Below, one piece after another: positions 1-13,739 of a stretch of 64,000 bases of DNA. Location: NCBI GenBank assembly GCA_027886175.1, contig JAJNNQ010000026.1, forward strand, positions 27,236,001 through 27,300,000, in the 5' to 3' direction. Made by a program: the position numbers and the translations under genes. The stretch is from Phylloscopus collybita. Its lineage: Eukaryota; Chordata; Aves; Passeriformes; Phylloscopidae. How positions within the stretch are numbered: position 1 is the first letter of the stretch; each line of letters begins with the position of its first letter. Under the pieces are notes generated by a model, which saw only the letters and a program-made list of their open reading frames with translations, searched no databases and had not been told where the DNA came from.

Positions 1-813
1 TCAGTTCTGGAAACTGCATTCTTTTAGCATATAAAACAAACTGATTTACAAAATCTAAGAAACAGCTCTATGAAGATGTTTATTTTCATTTGTTCACCTA
101 AACCTAATCCACAGAACCTTGCCTGTTGCCACCTCTGTGTGGCATTCTGAGTGGTTGTCAATCACCATTCCTGTTAACTTAATCTGTTTGCATATTGACT
201 TTTTAAATCCTTATTTTGTGTTGCTACAGAATAAATCCTTTTTCAGGAACTAGGGAAGTTACAAAGAGAACTGAGCTCTGATTTCCAAATTCTAATCCAA
301 TGACCACTGAACCCAGCCCATGTCAGGCCAAGCAGGTTGGCAGCGTTAATGAATGCTGGTGTCTATTTTCCATGACTCACAGTGAGGTGATATGTCTGGA
401 ATAATCTCCATCTGCCAGCTTCTGTACCTTCATGACCAGATCTGTTCTGTGGAGACAGCTACACTATGAGGCTGAGCCACTCAAATGCTTTAACTGTATG
501 TATAGTACCTAACATTTCTGCTTTGCACCACAGGACAACAGCATATTGTTGTTACATAAAGAGACATAGCCATTTTAAAACATATTAATTACCTGCCTGA
601 TACAGAGGAGCTGGTTGGGACCACACAACTTAATTTTAAAACAGCCTTTTTTTTACATTCCTAGGTAAGTCTCTTATCAGACGTATGGAGGAAAAATGGG
701 CTAAAATGTAATATTTAGAATGGCATTACAAAATTTCCAAGGGGGAAAAAAAATCACTAATTGGCAAATTTGCAATATATTGTAAAATCTGCCCATGATT
801 TGTAAAGTAATGA
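1..813. other. Unique AT-rich noncoding DNA
   Basis: I see no gene, RNA or recognisable repeat here. Stop codons occur frequently in all six frames. There is an ordinary scatter of short A and T runs and nothing that looks like a promoter or a CpG island. Confidence 0.6.
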
Positions 814-1402
814 TACAGAATCATAGAATGGGTCAAGTTGCAAGGACCACAGTGGGTCATCTAGTTCCACCTCCCTGCTCAGGGACATCCCAGAGCACAT
901 GGCACAGGACTGTGTCCAGACGGTTCTTAAATATCTCCAGTGGGGGAGGCTCCACAACACCTCTGGGAAATCTGTTCTGGTGTCAGTCACCCACACAAAT
1001 AAGTTGTTCTTCCTCATGTTCAGGTAGAACTTCCTGTGCATCAGTTTTTGCCCATTGCCTCTTGTCCTGTTGCTTGGCATGACCAAGAAGAGCCTGAAAA
1101 CATCCTCTTGGCACCCTCCCTTCAGCTACTGATAGACAGTGATAAGGTCCCCTCTCAGCCAGCTCTTCTCAAGGCTGAACAGGCTCAACTCTCTCAGCCT
1201 TTCCTCATAAAAGAGATGCTCCTGTCTCTTTCTACTCCTCTGCTCAACCTGCTTCAGGAACTCCTTATCTCCTGTGTCCTGAGTAGCCACAAATTGGACA
1301 CAGAACTCCAGATCTGGCTCACTAGAGCTGAGTAGATGGGCAGCTTTACCTCACTTGACCTTCTGGCAATGTGCTCCTCCTAATGCACCCCAGGATACCA
1401 TA
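814..1402 (-). mobile_element. CR1 LINE, 5'-truncated 3' fragment
   Basis: This is an inverted copy of the 3' part of Chicken Repeat 1, a non-LTR retrotransposon. Its 3' tail lies at the low-coordinate end, where the TCATAGAAT octamer starts near 820. It is followed by the antisense wording typical of avian CR1: a block about a price-like series of GGTCATCTAGTTCCA, then the region equivalent to GGTTGTGGAG inverted around 940, then TCCCCTCTCAGCC near 1149 and GCTGAACAGGCTCAAC near 1174. The high-coordinate end fades out after TGCACCCCAGGATACC near 1385. The copy carries only the 3' untranslated region and the very end of the element, so it has no coding capacity. A short open frame on the minus strand across 757-1086 is a by-product of this conserved block. 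It is one of several CR1 copies here and is diverged, so it is not a recent insertion. The family call is firm; the subfamily cannot be assigned by eye. Confidence 0.93.
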
Positions 1403-3694
1403 GTTCTGCAACAAACAAATACAAAAAGTCTTCAGCTCGTTAATCTCTGGAAAAATCAAACTGCTGCTCACAGCTTCAGTGACTCCTGGTCCCCTTAGAC
1501 TCAAGAGAAACTTGTCTTGCATATGGAAGACTAAAGCTGGACCCTGGGTAATTACTGCACAAATGCAAACAGCTTGCTTTTAAAAAATTCTTCCGTGCAT
1601 GTTGAATGTATGTGATAGATTTAAACAACATCATAAATGTAAACTGTACTTGAGAAAACCGTGCAGCTGTTAGAGTCCATAAAGATAAAAGAAATGTTTC
1701 CATAACATTTAATTTTAAGTTGACATTTATATAACAAAACTATGGTAAAGCTATGTTTAGCCGAAGCTGTTTGCATATTCTGCATCCGTATCACCACAGG
1801 CTCTCTCCCTCATTTATATAGTTACCACATTTTGGTAACCACATTCATGCAGCAGAGGCAACAGCTACCGCAAAAGGAAAACTGAAAACCAGAGAATTTG
1901 TAACATTTGGATAAACAAGCCATCAATCCTCGTGTTGTAACTAATCAACAACTGGATGTGTTCACTTTTGAGTAAAGCAATTGCCCCGTTTTGAGTAAGA
2001 GACACACAGCAGAGTTCACACCAAGTTCTTGAACATTTAACTGTGAAAATACCCCAATTAACACGCTTTTAGTTTGTCAGAGAGAAACGTACTATTCTGA
2101 GTTATTTTCCTTAGCAACCACAAGGCCATAGAAGTGTATTCTTTTCAATCCCATTGGCTTAGTAAGGAAAAGGCTTAAACATAAGCAAGTCCCTTCCCGA
2201 TTGCCAGTGCAATATTGAGTTTTCCTTGATACCTCACCCTTTTTAAGAGACACAGAAACAAGCAGTTTTCATGTTTGTGGGACATAAACAGGGACATCCT
2301 ATCCCTGACAGAATGAGCAAGAGTTTTGCTGTCAACATTAATAAGATTAAGATTTCCTGAATCAGCTGCTTTTTTAGTAACAAATCTGGTTGAGAAATGT
2401 AATCAACTGCAGGAAGCTATAGCAAAGGTAGGCCTTTACTGCACTTCAAGGTGCGAGGACACAGTGAGACCATAGCATGTGTCAGGCTGCCAGGGTCAGC
2501 TTTAAATGAGCTGACTTGAGTTCTGACAAAGTGCAGCCAAAGCAGCACAGAGGTTAGCTCAGGCTAGCTGGCCCATTATTCACCCAGCTTTCCAGACAGG
2601 CTGTGTAATTCATGTTTGTGCTCCAGCCTGGCACAATCACACTACTCTCATTCCCAGGTTGACTGCATAAAAGCTAGCTCATGAGTGTCCACAAAAGCTC
2701 CTGCTGACTTCATCTGAGATTTTGAAGGTGTAAGAATGCAAGTTAAATTGCACAATATTTAAAATAAGTTTCTCAAAGGATCTCTTACAGAGGAGAATCA
2801 TGTTTATCTTTGTCAACACACAAACAGGCATTATTTGTGGACCTAAGGAAAAACAAGCTTTTAAAAAAATAATAGAATATCATTAATAAATGCTATGAAA
2901 AAGCCTGAGAATTTCAATGAAATGGGGAATTCAGGAAAAGCTGTGCATCATAATCAGCAAATTCCAGTGCTTATACTTCAAATATTAATTAGGTTATGAC
3001 ACCAGTGGATTATCAAAACACAGAGGAGCCATTTCTCACTACTCTTGGTCCTTGCAAATCTGATAATAGAAAGGAATCCAAAAGAAATACAAGATCATAC
3101 ATCACACACCTTGATATTCAATGAGTAAATGTCTCAGGAAAATGCTGAGAACACTGTTTCAGCCAGCACTTTCCACGACTCCCTCCTTGCTTCAGCGCTG
3201 AGAATAACATCACAGGGAGTAATAAATACAGAACAGCACTGATTAGATTTGTTTATGAAGGGAAACTACTTTCTTAGTAAAGCTTCCAGTTCTTTTTAGA
3301 AACTTCTAATGTTTGAAGTAGTTAAGTATTTTTGTACACTTTGGTCAACAATGAAAGACAAATCTTGAAGTCAAAGAAATGTGTGCATGGAAACAGCACA
3401 GAATCAAATCTGAAAGTAAGATTCAAGGCAGAAAGAATAAAACTATTATAACATTTCTTGGGCTGAATTTTGAAGGAAGGCTGTAGAAGGTGCAAAATTT
3501 GAGGAACTTCTAAAAAATCTCACTGAATACATATTTCCACACTTGCAGCTAAACACCCGTAGAAAGTGTTCCCTTAGGTCTAAGTATTCTTGCAGCCATT
3601 GCAACAGAAAGCTCAAAGACATTTAGAGGATTTCAAGTGTGGTGTTATGAATGACAATATGGTTTAACTACAGTTAACTACAGTTTAATGAGAC
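1403..3694. other. Unique noncoding DNA
   Basis: No gene or clear repeat is visible. The stretch is AT-rich with many stops in all frames. A small open frame on the minus strand at 1476-1703 has no recognisable domain and is not supported as coding. Confidence 0.55.
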
Positions 3695-3734
3695 TGTTCA
3701 CTTGTATCACACTGTATTGTGATACAAGTGAACA
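3695..3734. repeat. Perfect 17-bp inverted repeat (hairpin)
   Basis: The arm at 3695-3711 (TGTTCACTTGTATCACA) is the exact reverse complement of 3718-3734, leaving a 6-base loop at 3712-3717. The stem is perfect over 17 pairs and breaks at the next outer base on each side. Just upstream, 3664-3687 holds a small direct repeat of AACTACAGTT. The stem is short for a canonical microRNA precursor and no target-site duplication is evident. It may be a local inverted duplication, a relic of a DNA transposon, or a template-switch product. Confidence 0.9.
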
Positions 3735-4970
3735 AAAGTAGTGATGCATAACTGATAATGGTTAAAACCAATCTACTGCCACTCCTAAGAGTGATTGAAA
3801 TAAACTCTGCAGCTTAAAATATCTTCCCATTGCTAAAAAATACATTTTCCAGTAGTAAATCAGAGAAATAAGACATTAGACAGTAATATTTAGGAGGCAA
3901 GTTGTAGTTCCTTAAGCCCGTCTCAAAAGTGTTCTGTTTATAGGAACAGATGGAGTATCACAGGCTTAGATATGAGATGAAGAGCCAATTACAACCCCAA
4001 ATTATTTCAGGACATCAAATCTGTGTTTTCTTCAGTTCATTTTCTATCTGGCAGGCTTTTCTCCAAGTTATTAACAGTGTGGGTGAGAGACCATTCTGGT
4101 CTGATTTCCCAGATCTGAATGTCACCCTGAGAGGAGTGAAGAGACACTTGATGCTACTGAGCTGGGGATGGAGTGCAGGGAATAGCATTATGTTTACAGA
4201 GCCCCTGTGTGGGCTGTGGAAAGAAAACCCCAACCTTCATTTTTCACTCTGAAAACCTTGACAAATCAAAGGCCAAGAAATCTTTGGCCGGGTTCTTGTT
4301 AAGACAGGCTTGAAGACAAAACTGAAAGAACCTAAAGGTAGCATATTATGTTGTATAATACGGGGAATAATGACATAAAATATGGATTATTGACACAAAA
4401 TATGACAGAGGCTTATTTAAGAATATATAGAATATTATTCGGTAAATGATTACTAAGGTGTTTCTCACATAGCATGGTGTAACAGCAACAGCCCCCAAAA
4501 CAACAGAAATTATCTTCAAGTATTGCAAGTGGTAATAAAATGATTTTACACATTGCATGAGCAAAGAGTACTTTTTGATATTAAGAGATAAAGGCAAGAG
4601 TTTGTCCCCAAAATGACAGAAACATGAGACTGGAAGTCTTGCAGATGGAAAAGTGTAAAGGTACTCAGCATGAATGTAGTGAGATTCTGCAGTGAAAAAC
4701 TTTCTGGGAGAATGGATGAGTGCTGGTCATAGCTTTGCATTAGGACCTGTAACTGTCTACTCCTGGCAGGAAGGTCAGGAGAAGAAACGTAAAGAATAAG
4801 TGACAGTAAAACACTTGCCAAGGGGTCCACAGCAAAGAGATCATGCAACATGAAATAAACAGTCAAGGGTAACTGAATCAGAGCAGCAAAAGAAATAGAG
4901 GGCCAAATCAATTTTTTCTACTGTTTTGTTCTCTATTGCATAAGCATATTTAATTCTTTCATTTTGTTCT
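3735..4970. other. Unique noncoding DNA
   Basis: No gene is supported. Overlapping open frames on both strands at 3950-4252 and on the minus strand at 4546-4911 have no recognisable motifs. A short imperfect repetition (GACATAAAATATG then GACACAAAATATG) occurs near 4372-4404. Confidence 0.5.
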
Positions 4971-5032
4971 AACAAAAAAAACAAACAACCAAAACAAAAC
5001 AAAACAAAAAAAAAAACCCAAAACCAAAAACT
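4971..5032. repeat. A-rich low-complexity tract with CAAAA units
   Basis: A run of A with interspersed C forms CAAAA-like units, followed by a stretch of pure A near 5007-5017 and then ACCCAAAACC. It is simple sequence, not clearly attached to a retroposed element. Confidence 0.85.
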
Positions 5033-8000
5033 TCAAGAAGTTTTCTGTTACAGAGTGGTACTCTTCCCTATAAAAAGGTCTCCACTGTTTGGATTTTGTT
5101 TCCATGTTCTGCTGACTTATCTAGTGGACATATAATGTTGAAATTACAAAGTTTTACAGACTAAGTAACAGCGTTTACTGAACTTTGGGATAAAAGCTAA
5201 GTAGCTTTAAATGACTTGAAAGTTATAAAAAGACAAAAGAAAAAAATAAAAAGAAAGATGAGAAAGATTATGGAACAATAGCATGTTAAAATAACCTAGT
5301 CTAATTTTTATAGCTGCTCAAGTGCTCAAAACATAGCCAAATTTCCATGATGCTACTGACTTAATGCCTTTGAAGACTTATGCCAGCAGATTTCTCATAT
5401 CCGAACAAAGGAAACAAAAACGTATCTTTTCCATGAGTTACATACAAATCTTAAGTTAACAGGATCCAGATAAAAAGGTAATAACAACTGACAAGATTAA
5501 TAAACTACATGAGCACACACACTGCATTGGCAGCAGGTTTCCATCAGCTTGAATCCTCAGGCTTGCCCTTCATTTCTAAGATCTGTGTAGTTGTATTAAA
5601 CAGATGTCAGACACAATTTTACTGCACAAGAGGAGCCAAGCATCCAAGTCATTCTTTGAGCTAAGCCTCTTTGAAAAGAAGGTATGTTTCATCAGAACCC
5701 ATTTAGTGGTCCACACTTGTAATCTTAGAGGCAGGTCAACAGAACAGCTACCAGTCAAAAATACTCTCTCCCATCCTTCTAGGTGACAGCATGAGATTTA
5801 AAACAAAGGTTTGGGGGTGGTGTGTGAGAAAATGTCTGGAAAATCATATCTAGAAAACCCAATGAATGTGATGAGATGGAAGTTTGACTACTATAACATA
5901 CCACCTATGCTTGTCTCTAAAAAACACCAAAAACCCCAGTCTTAAAAAGATGAGGAAAATATGTAGTATCTGGCAATTACTAACCTTTAAAAAATATACT
6001 CAGTGAATTGCTCTCTTTCTGAGGCAGTGTAGCAAATATCTAATCATCACTGCAGATAGACACTCTAACAAATACCACTTCCTATGAAAGGACTCTACTA
6101 AAGTGAGAGAAAAAAGCATGTTGGGATTGTCTAGAGGAAAGATGAACTTTCTCTGTGACTTCAAGAAGACTTCTTAATTTTATCTTCAGCATGGATTAAT
6201 GCCCAATTTTCATATTTTCAAAAACACACTGAATAGTATGATGTAATCATCATCCAACCCCATTTACTGCCTAACATTTTATGCACATATAACATGTAGC
6301 AATTTTGAAGACAACATACTTATTCCTTGTTTGGCATTCAAAACAGAGTCACTGCATTTCCTTCCCCTCGCCTGCAAGGACTCTACCCAAAACTGGGTAA
6401 GTAGATGGTCTTCTGGTGCCTATGTATAAAATCTGATCTAGCAAACCTTTAAATCATGGGCTGCTTAACATCAGTCATTATCCTGGTCTCTTATTTAAAA
6501 GACAGCAGCTGCTTTGCTTGTCTCCAAGGCTAGAAGTGGCCCAGGCTGAGCAGCTCTTGGCTATGCAAAGGTCACTGACATAATCTATTATCTGGCTGGG
6601 TTCAACTCAACATTATTCATTTACCTCTTCCTGTTCTAGCAGAAACTGTTGCTCCCTCAACTCATTCAAAAAGCCTTAGTCCTCCAGGGAAGAAATCCAT
6701 TCCAGCCCAAGACAAATTAGGATTTTCCCCCATATAGAGATGTAAAATAGCTAAATGACAATTAAAAATTATTTCCATATTCTCAAATATTCGAAATCTA
6801 GAGCAAATGAGAATTCTTCATATATTTATTCAGCACAACCAAGTTTAAAGTTTTTCCAGAAAAAAAAGGAAAGACATCCTACAGGGGGAGACTCCTTGGT
6901 GAGTTTCAGACTTATTTCCTTGGTGCAAGAGTGAGGGAACCCTCTTGACTGGCTTACTCAGCAATTCTACATATCAGAAAATCCTGATATTTGACATATG
7001 ATTATTATATTACTGATGCAAATAATAATTTGATGACTTTCAGATATGCTTCTTACAATAAAGTGTAATACTTTAGTCAAGGAATGTATTTTTGCTACAG
7101 AAAGAGAATAATCAATAGGTATCGTGTTCTATGTGTACAAAAACATAGGAATCACCAATTATTCAGGTAACCTTCACCCTTCATTTTGCTCTTTATTGCC
7201 ACCAATTAAACTGTAGTGCAATTCAATTATTTAAAAGTCATTTATTAACTATGTTTTACTCTTACATGTTTGAAACATGAGGTGGAGGGTTCACCTTTAG
7301 GCAACTCCAATGCTGTCATTTGCAGCTTGGTTAGCTGGTTATGGTGCCCTCAGCAGGTATTTTTAGGATGAAGTATGTATAAAAAGTTATAGATTCTAAG
7401 TTAGAAATTGGGAAATTAACTGTTTTGCATGAGAGCAATGGCAGGTCCTAGCCAAAGTCCATCTTTCCTTTCTGTCTGAAAGTTCTCAGTCACAGCAATC
7501 CAGGTGAAGGTATGAGAATCAGGGAAGCATATGGAATGTAGACTCTAGTGCAGGACAGAGCCTTCCAGCACCAAGCACAGTATTTTTGTTTTTAATATCT
7601 GTTGACATGTTTATCTTTGAGAAATCTGCTTAGTTTCTCCACCTGTTTTCTTAAACACAAACCTGTGCCAATGTAAAACCATTAAAGGGTCTCTCTGTTG
7701 ACTGTAAAAACTTTGAATCATTCATAAGCAGACATCTTTACTGCAGATATGTGTCTTACTATTGCTACTATTACTAAGCATGATGTCTCAAATTAGATAT
7801 AGACTTAAAATATTCCTCCTGGCCATTTTCTTAAATCAAAAGGTTTTTTTGGCAGGTGGATCAAACACAACTTAGTGAAAGATATACCTTGGGGCAGAAT
7901 TTTTCTTATCTATTTAGATTTCAATTTAGAGCTCATCTGTGTAATGCCAGCAAGACACGTCAGATAGAAAATTTATAAATAAACCATCAACATCTTGAAT

Positions 8001-9114
8001 TATGCAGCTGAGATCAGAAGGTAGAGGCATGCTCCAGATGTCACGCTTAAATGGCAATAAATGCACGGTAAACAAATCAACGGCGCCTCAGTTACTATAA
8101 AAGTACCCCAAATTCTTAGACATGGACAAGATCAGACCTCATTATTGGGGTGGGCAGCTCACATGCTAGTGCCAAGCTTATGGATATCCCAGGGTTTCTC
8201 AAATGGTGCTAGATCAGTTATTTTAGACAGCTTCAACCCTTGAAGTAGATTTTCAGGTGAACCAAATTGATCTTCTGGCTAACTGAATATGTATGATCAA
8301 GTCTGCCTGGTGAGCTTACACACCTAGATGTAATTCTATTGTTAGTGTCATACCTTATGTGTTTTCAGCCTCCAGCTACTGCTCTAGAAGACTGAAAGAG
8401 ATCATGAGTCAGAGCTATCAATGCCACAGAGATGTTTAAGAATCTTTAGGACATTACAAATGTCAGGAGATGCCCTCATTTTAGGCAACAGAACAACGTA
8501 CTTAGTGTGCCTTCAGACAACTACATGCATTTTAATGAAATATCTTAGACTTGAGCTGAATCCCACCCTTCTGACAATGTCACCATCTAAACTGTCCCTC
8601 TGGAATATATACTGCCTGAAGTACATTTGACATTGAAAGGAAAAAATGCATTCCCTAAGTTGCTTCTGATGGAAAATAGATATTTTTACTGCAAAAGCAA
8701 CTTATACTGTGACAATTTTTTTCTCGCTAAGGTGATACAGGGAAGCACACTGTTAAAAGCTAAATCAGAACGTTCAGGCAAGTGGGAAAAAACATCACAA
8801 AACCTAATTCCTTTTGATAAACTCACCCCTAGGCCCAATACTAGTATCACTTTTGTGAATATAACAATAGAATTAGATCCACTGAGGCTGATTTTACCCT
8901 CAGAGAAAAAAAACAGATTTGAGCCCAGAGAATTAAGGAAAAAGCCCCAGAGGACTCTGTTTTCTTCCCACAGTAAACTAATAAGAGGCAAAGTGATTGT
9001 GGTCCAACTTTTTCAACAAAATAAACAACTATAAAAAATATTGTTAGAATTATTGCAGAAATATTTCTCTCCTTCTTGCAGAAAAAGCCTGCCAATGCCA
9101 AGGAAACAAGACAT

Positions 9115-9118
<4 letters not shown>
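5033..9118. other. Unique noncoding DNA, no gene seen
   Basis: About 4 kb without any recognisable repeat or gene. The only long open frame is on the plus strand at 8627-9034 (135 codons). It has no recognised domain, and two other frames on the minus strand are also open across the same place. Nothing resembles a CpG island or core promoter. Confidence 0.5.

Positions 9119-9155
<37 letters not shown>
9119..9155. repeat. (AT)n microsatellite
   Basis: An uninterrupted dinucleotide run of about 18 AT units. It is likely length-polymorphic. It also creates artificial Ile-Tyr repeats in the frames that cross it on both strands. Confidence 0.97.
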
Positions 9156-9158
<3 letters not shown>

Positions 9159-10748
9159 CTTTATATATTAGCTTTTGCACAGATTTCAAGAAAAGGGAAT
9201 GTCCAAAGGCTAAGTCCTCAACCGTAATGCAAAAAATAGTGCATGGCAAAGCTGTTTCACTGCAGTGGCTACAGCAGCAAATATTGGAAGCTTGTTGAGA
9301 AACTGTGAGGACTGACTTCACTTCCCTGCTGCTTGCAGCAACTTTAACCCAATAGAGTTACGTTTTTCAGCTTTTATTTGAGCTATTATGCCATTGCAAG
9401 CAGTGTGATTTGGTTTATAACCTGAAACAGGAGAAAAAAAATGGTTTCAACTTCCAAATAATTTGAGTAGCAACTGACCAAGCTACACTTAGAATTTGCT
9501 TGAAACGAGCTCTTCACATCTTCCTAGATTAAACCCTCTGTGAAACTCTGTACAATGTGAAAAATTCTTTGCTTTCCCACTGGTTTAATGTGAATTTGTA
9601 CTGTTGGATGATGTTTGTGCACTGCTGATAACAATAAATATCCAGAGAAGTTCCTTGTGCTGTGTGAAGCTCAGGTTGATGGCACTACAGGACCAGGTGC
9701 AGCACAGATCCAGGGAGAAGAGCAAACACCTTCTGGAAAGCAGTGTTTACCCTCTCATCATCTCCATATCAGAAAAATGCATATTTTGTTACTGCCTTTG
9801 GAAAAAGAAAGCCATGGAAAGATGAACATGCCCATGTCTGAAGTAAACCAAGCCAAGATTACTCAATGCACATGCATGAAATGATGTGGAATTGCTCACT
9901 CCATAGCCCAGTTGAAAATGATAATGCAACAGCTACAAAAAAATGTGTTTCTGTGATTGAAATGGCACCATCCCTGTCAATATAAATCCTGGATTTTGAT
10001 AAAGAAATATAATACTCTTTTAAAACTAACTTTTTAAAAAGAAATAAACAATATTTTGTTTCTTTGCAGTATTATATGCATGCTTATACAGCTGAGAATT
10101 TTAGAAATAAAACAAAGCATTTTTCTGATTTTTTTCTCTAAATCTGAGGTTTTGACTTCTCCTCCAATGTTAATTATCCCCAAAGCAATTTCAAAACATT
10201 AATATACATTCTAACACAAAAGCACACATAAGGTGAAGTCAGTTGTGTGTGAAGCAATATTGACCAGGTCTGATTTTAACAGCAGTTTGGCACCACTAGG
10301 CTTTTATGTTGCCTAGAGGTTTTCATTACAGTAGTTAACTGCAATATTTCATTTACATGAAAACATCTCTGAAACATCACTGTTTTGTTTCTTCTTTGTC
10401 CATTTTAATCCTTTGTTTATTTTCACAAGTATGTAAATACAGATAACAAAACCTTGTTAAAATGCAGAACTTAAAAAAACTACTGTCCTCAATTTATCAC
10501 ACTTGGTTAGCAACAGAAGTTTCCAGACTGCTTAATTATTATTACAGAATTTTTCCTTCATCTGTCATAAAACTTTTCCTTCTGTACCTGACTAAAAAGG
10601 TTCCACTTCTCCTAACACCAGCTAGGGTTATTATTGTAATGCTACTTCATGTAAATATTATGAGATCAAATTTTCCCAACCACTCCACTTCATAGGCAAT
10701 TTAATAGGTACTTCCTCTGAAACATGAAAGGCCAAAAATAAACAGATT
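9156..10748. other. Unique noncoding DNA
   Basis: No gene or recognisable interspersed repeat. Short open frames on the plus strand at 9604-9884 overlap one another in different frames and have no motif. Confidence 0.55.
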
Positions 10749-10767
10749 AAAAAAAAAAAAAAAAAAA
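10749..10767. repeat. Poly(A) tract
   Basis: A run of 19 A. No sequence upstream of it resembles a processed pseudogene or a SINE, so I treat it as simple sequence. Confidence 0.9.
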
Positions 10768-13739
10768 GTGAGTGCAACACTATTTTTGAGGTCAGGAGGG
10801 CAAACACTAGGTTGGAAGAGGAGGGGCAAGGGGAGAGCCAGAGAGGAAGGAATGTAGGTCTCTGTCTTGCAGCACTTTTGCCTCATGTGCTGTAGATTTG
10901 TGAGCATTACCAGATTTGCCTTGATAATCTCACAGTGAAAAGCCAGAGGAAATCATCTGCTTCTGAATGTGGGGAAGGATAGGACATGAGCTTGATGTCC
11001 ATTCAGTTCTGTGCTCTGTTCCTTCATTAGTTTCTTCAACAAAATTGTGCCTTTTCTCCCCTTTGCTGCTCTCCTTTGCACAGTCTTTTCTAAACAAAAT
11101 GCAAATGCTGAGTTCAACTGCAGTTCTTCAAAAAATAAAAACCAACCCAACAACCCCCAAACAAAACCAGCATTCAAAAGCATGTAAAATTAGACAGGTT
11201 GAGTTCTTAAAATCCTACACTGTATAAAAAAATTTTAGAAGACGGCAAGAAAATTAGGAAGAGGAAAGCTCAAGCATCTCTAAGGACAAATATAATCCAA
11301 ATTATTTTGTAAAAGTAAGAGGTGAATAAGAACAGGTTTCCTAGAAATTTTCATACACTCATTTGTCACAGCAAAAGTACACGACAATCTCAGCAGGATT
11401 CCAGCCAGAGATTTCTGACACATTACAACTGCAAGAAGGCTTGCTTTTTCAGATTTTTAACATTCCCTCCGTAAAACTAGTAGAAACTCACAGCATTCTG
11501 AAGCAGCTATAAAGTTCTCACTAATGTGGAATGAGTCCCAGTGCTCAGGAGATTTTTAGATTTGTTGTTTGGTGTAGATTCCTTCAGTCAGTGCAGTGCA
11601 ACTTTTAAACTAACTGTCTAAACACCTTGAAAAAAAAGGCATTTATTTATTAGCTCAAATATTTTCTCAAAAATAATAAAGAAGCTCCTGGAAACCAGTT
11701 TAATTAAGGAAGAAAGTTAATCTGACAAGAACTCACACATCCATTTTCACCACCCTGTATGTATGCACGCACAGGTAAGATTAGTAGCAGAGCTGAGATC
11801 CACTCAGAAAGTGTTCCAACAAACTCATCACAGTATTGCATAGTATAAATGTGTTATCCATATCAGGTGATGATTAAGAAGATTTCAACATGAAAACTTC
11901 AAATTAGTCAGCCAATGGCATTCTTTGGACCTTTATAAGCCAATAATTTTCTCAATATAATAAAATAAGCCAATATTTACAAACCAGAGTTATTTTCCAG
12001 CAAAGAAGAAGTCTATTCTTATATTATTCAAGAGTAAACAGGAATTAATCTTCTTCTGTAAAAGCTAAAATGAAAACCGAAAATTACTTTTTGGAGATTA
12101 AAGAACTGGTGCATACATAGACAGGTACAAGTCAAGTGTTTTATATTTGGTTGCCTACCTCTGTCCCCTTTTTTTTCACCAAATTCTTCAAAGCTGATGA
12201 TACGTGGTCCATGTCTACAAGAAGTAGTCCAGCTGTTTATTACTTTCACCTTTTAAATTAAGTACCTTTCACTTAAATCCCTTAATTGGCAGAATCTAAT
12301 GTTTTGAGAATGGTAAATTATGACTATATGGGTGCTGAGGATGAAGCTTTGCTTCCTTCAGAACTTGCTGACAGAATAGAAAAAGCAAATCCAAAGACAG
12401 AAAGATGTAAGGGGATGAGAATAGACAAGCTGGACTGTAGAGTGCATGCTGATTCCAAGAGGAATGTTTTGGGGAAGTTTTCTGCAAGGTGTTGAACTCT
12501 ACCATAAGTATTTTAGCTTAACACTATGTGGCAGGAAGAAGCAAGGGTGGGTAAAGGCCCTCCTAAAATAACCTGAAATTAAATTGATGATCAGCACTTT
12601 ATCTCTTACTTGAAAGCATTAGGATTTCTGCAGGAGGTCTCATAATATTTCCAGGATGTGGCCAGTGTGTACTGTCCACAGGCACTCCTTTCTACATGTG
12701 CCTGATGGCCAGTGCAAGCCCAGGCATCAGCGCAGTTGTTGGTGCATGAAAGAGTTCAGCTCTGTGCATTTTGCTCTGGTATGGATTCAGCAATGTTTTT
12801 GCTGCCAAAATGTTTTTGCTCACCTTTCTGATCTCCTGCCAAGACCCTCAGTCAATTGCTTTTTGCTCTCTCTCAGTGACATCATCATTATTGTCAGTTT
12901 TAGAAACACAGCAGTCAGATCATTCATATCAAGTTCTTGAACTAAACACGTTGTAATAATTCCCTTGTTAATAGGCTTCAAAAATTTACAGCTGAAAAAC
13001 ATCCCATAAAACTTCACAGTATGTATGTCCATGCTTCCTCCTTTTTTGACTTTGTATTTGGAATAGGCATGGAGTTATGCTCGCAGACCACAAGCAACAG
13101 CAAAGGAAAAAAATGTCAAACCCAAAAAGTAGCCTGAGTGTCTCTGACACTCACACCCATCCACAGGCTAATGCAGGAGAATGAAGCAGGTATTTTATCA
13201 CCAGAAACAGCATATGTGTGTCAAAGAGGGAGATGCAATTCCCCTGCTCTCATTGTTTGGTGTCTCTGGCCATGGAATAGATTGATTAATGACCTGTTTT
13301 GTGGGTGTGCTTTGGTATCTGTCTTATCCTACCAGGCATGATGGGTGCACTATAACTGTAATGCAGAGATGGGCTGAAACTCATTCCTTGCCTCACTCAG
13401 GTGTGCTGTGGCACCAGTGACAGTGTGACAATGGCAATCCAGGAGCTGACTATACTGAAAACATTTTGCAGAAGTTTTAATCCCATAAGAGCTGCTTTTT
13501 TTTATCTCAGAAACTGGCTCCACTACTCTCCAGCCCTGTTTATACTGTGGAAGTTTGTAAAGGGCTTCATTGGTTCCAGGCATTTATAGGAGCTTTAGGA
13601 TTCAGATGCATAGATTCATGGCCCCAGGCAGGTGCAATATTATCAGAAGGTTTAAAAAGCCTTTTAACTCTGCAATAAGCTTCAACTCTCCTCTCTCATG
13701 ATTCTGGCATTGCTATTTCCCACATGGCATTACAGCTTC
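10768..13739. other. Unique noncoding DNA
   Basis: AT-rich, with no supported gene. Candidate frames on the plus strand at 10967-11227 and at 12286-12495 (69 codons) were read and show no recognised domain. No interspersed repeat was recognised. Confidence 0.5.

Noticed and set aside
757..1086. 109-codon minus-strand frame
   Set aside because: It lies in the 3' untranslated part of a CR1 copy, in sense orientation, and is not a gene.
9013..9321. Open frames on both strands with Ile-Tyr repeats
   Set aside because: The repeats are the translation of the (AT)n microsatellite at 9119-9155.
10701..10767. Poly(A) tract as the tail of a processed pseudogene or SINE
   Set aside because: No coding-like or SINE-like body was found on either side.
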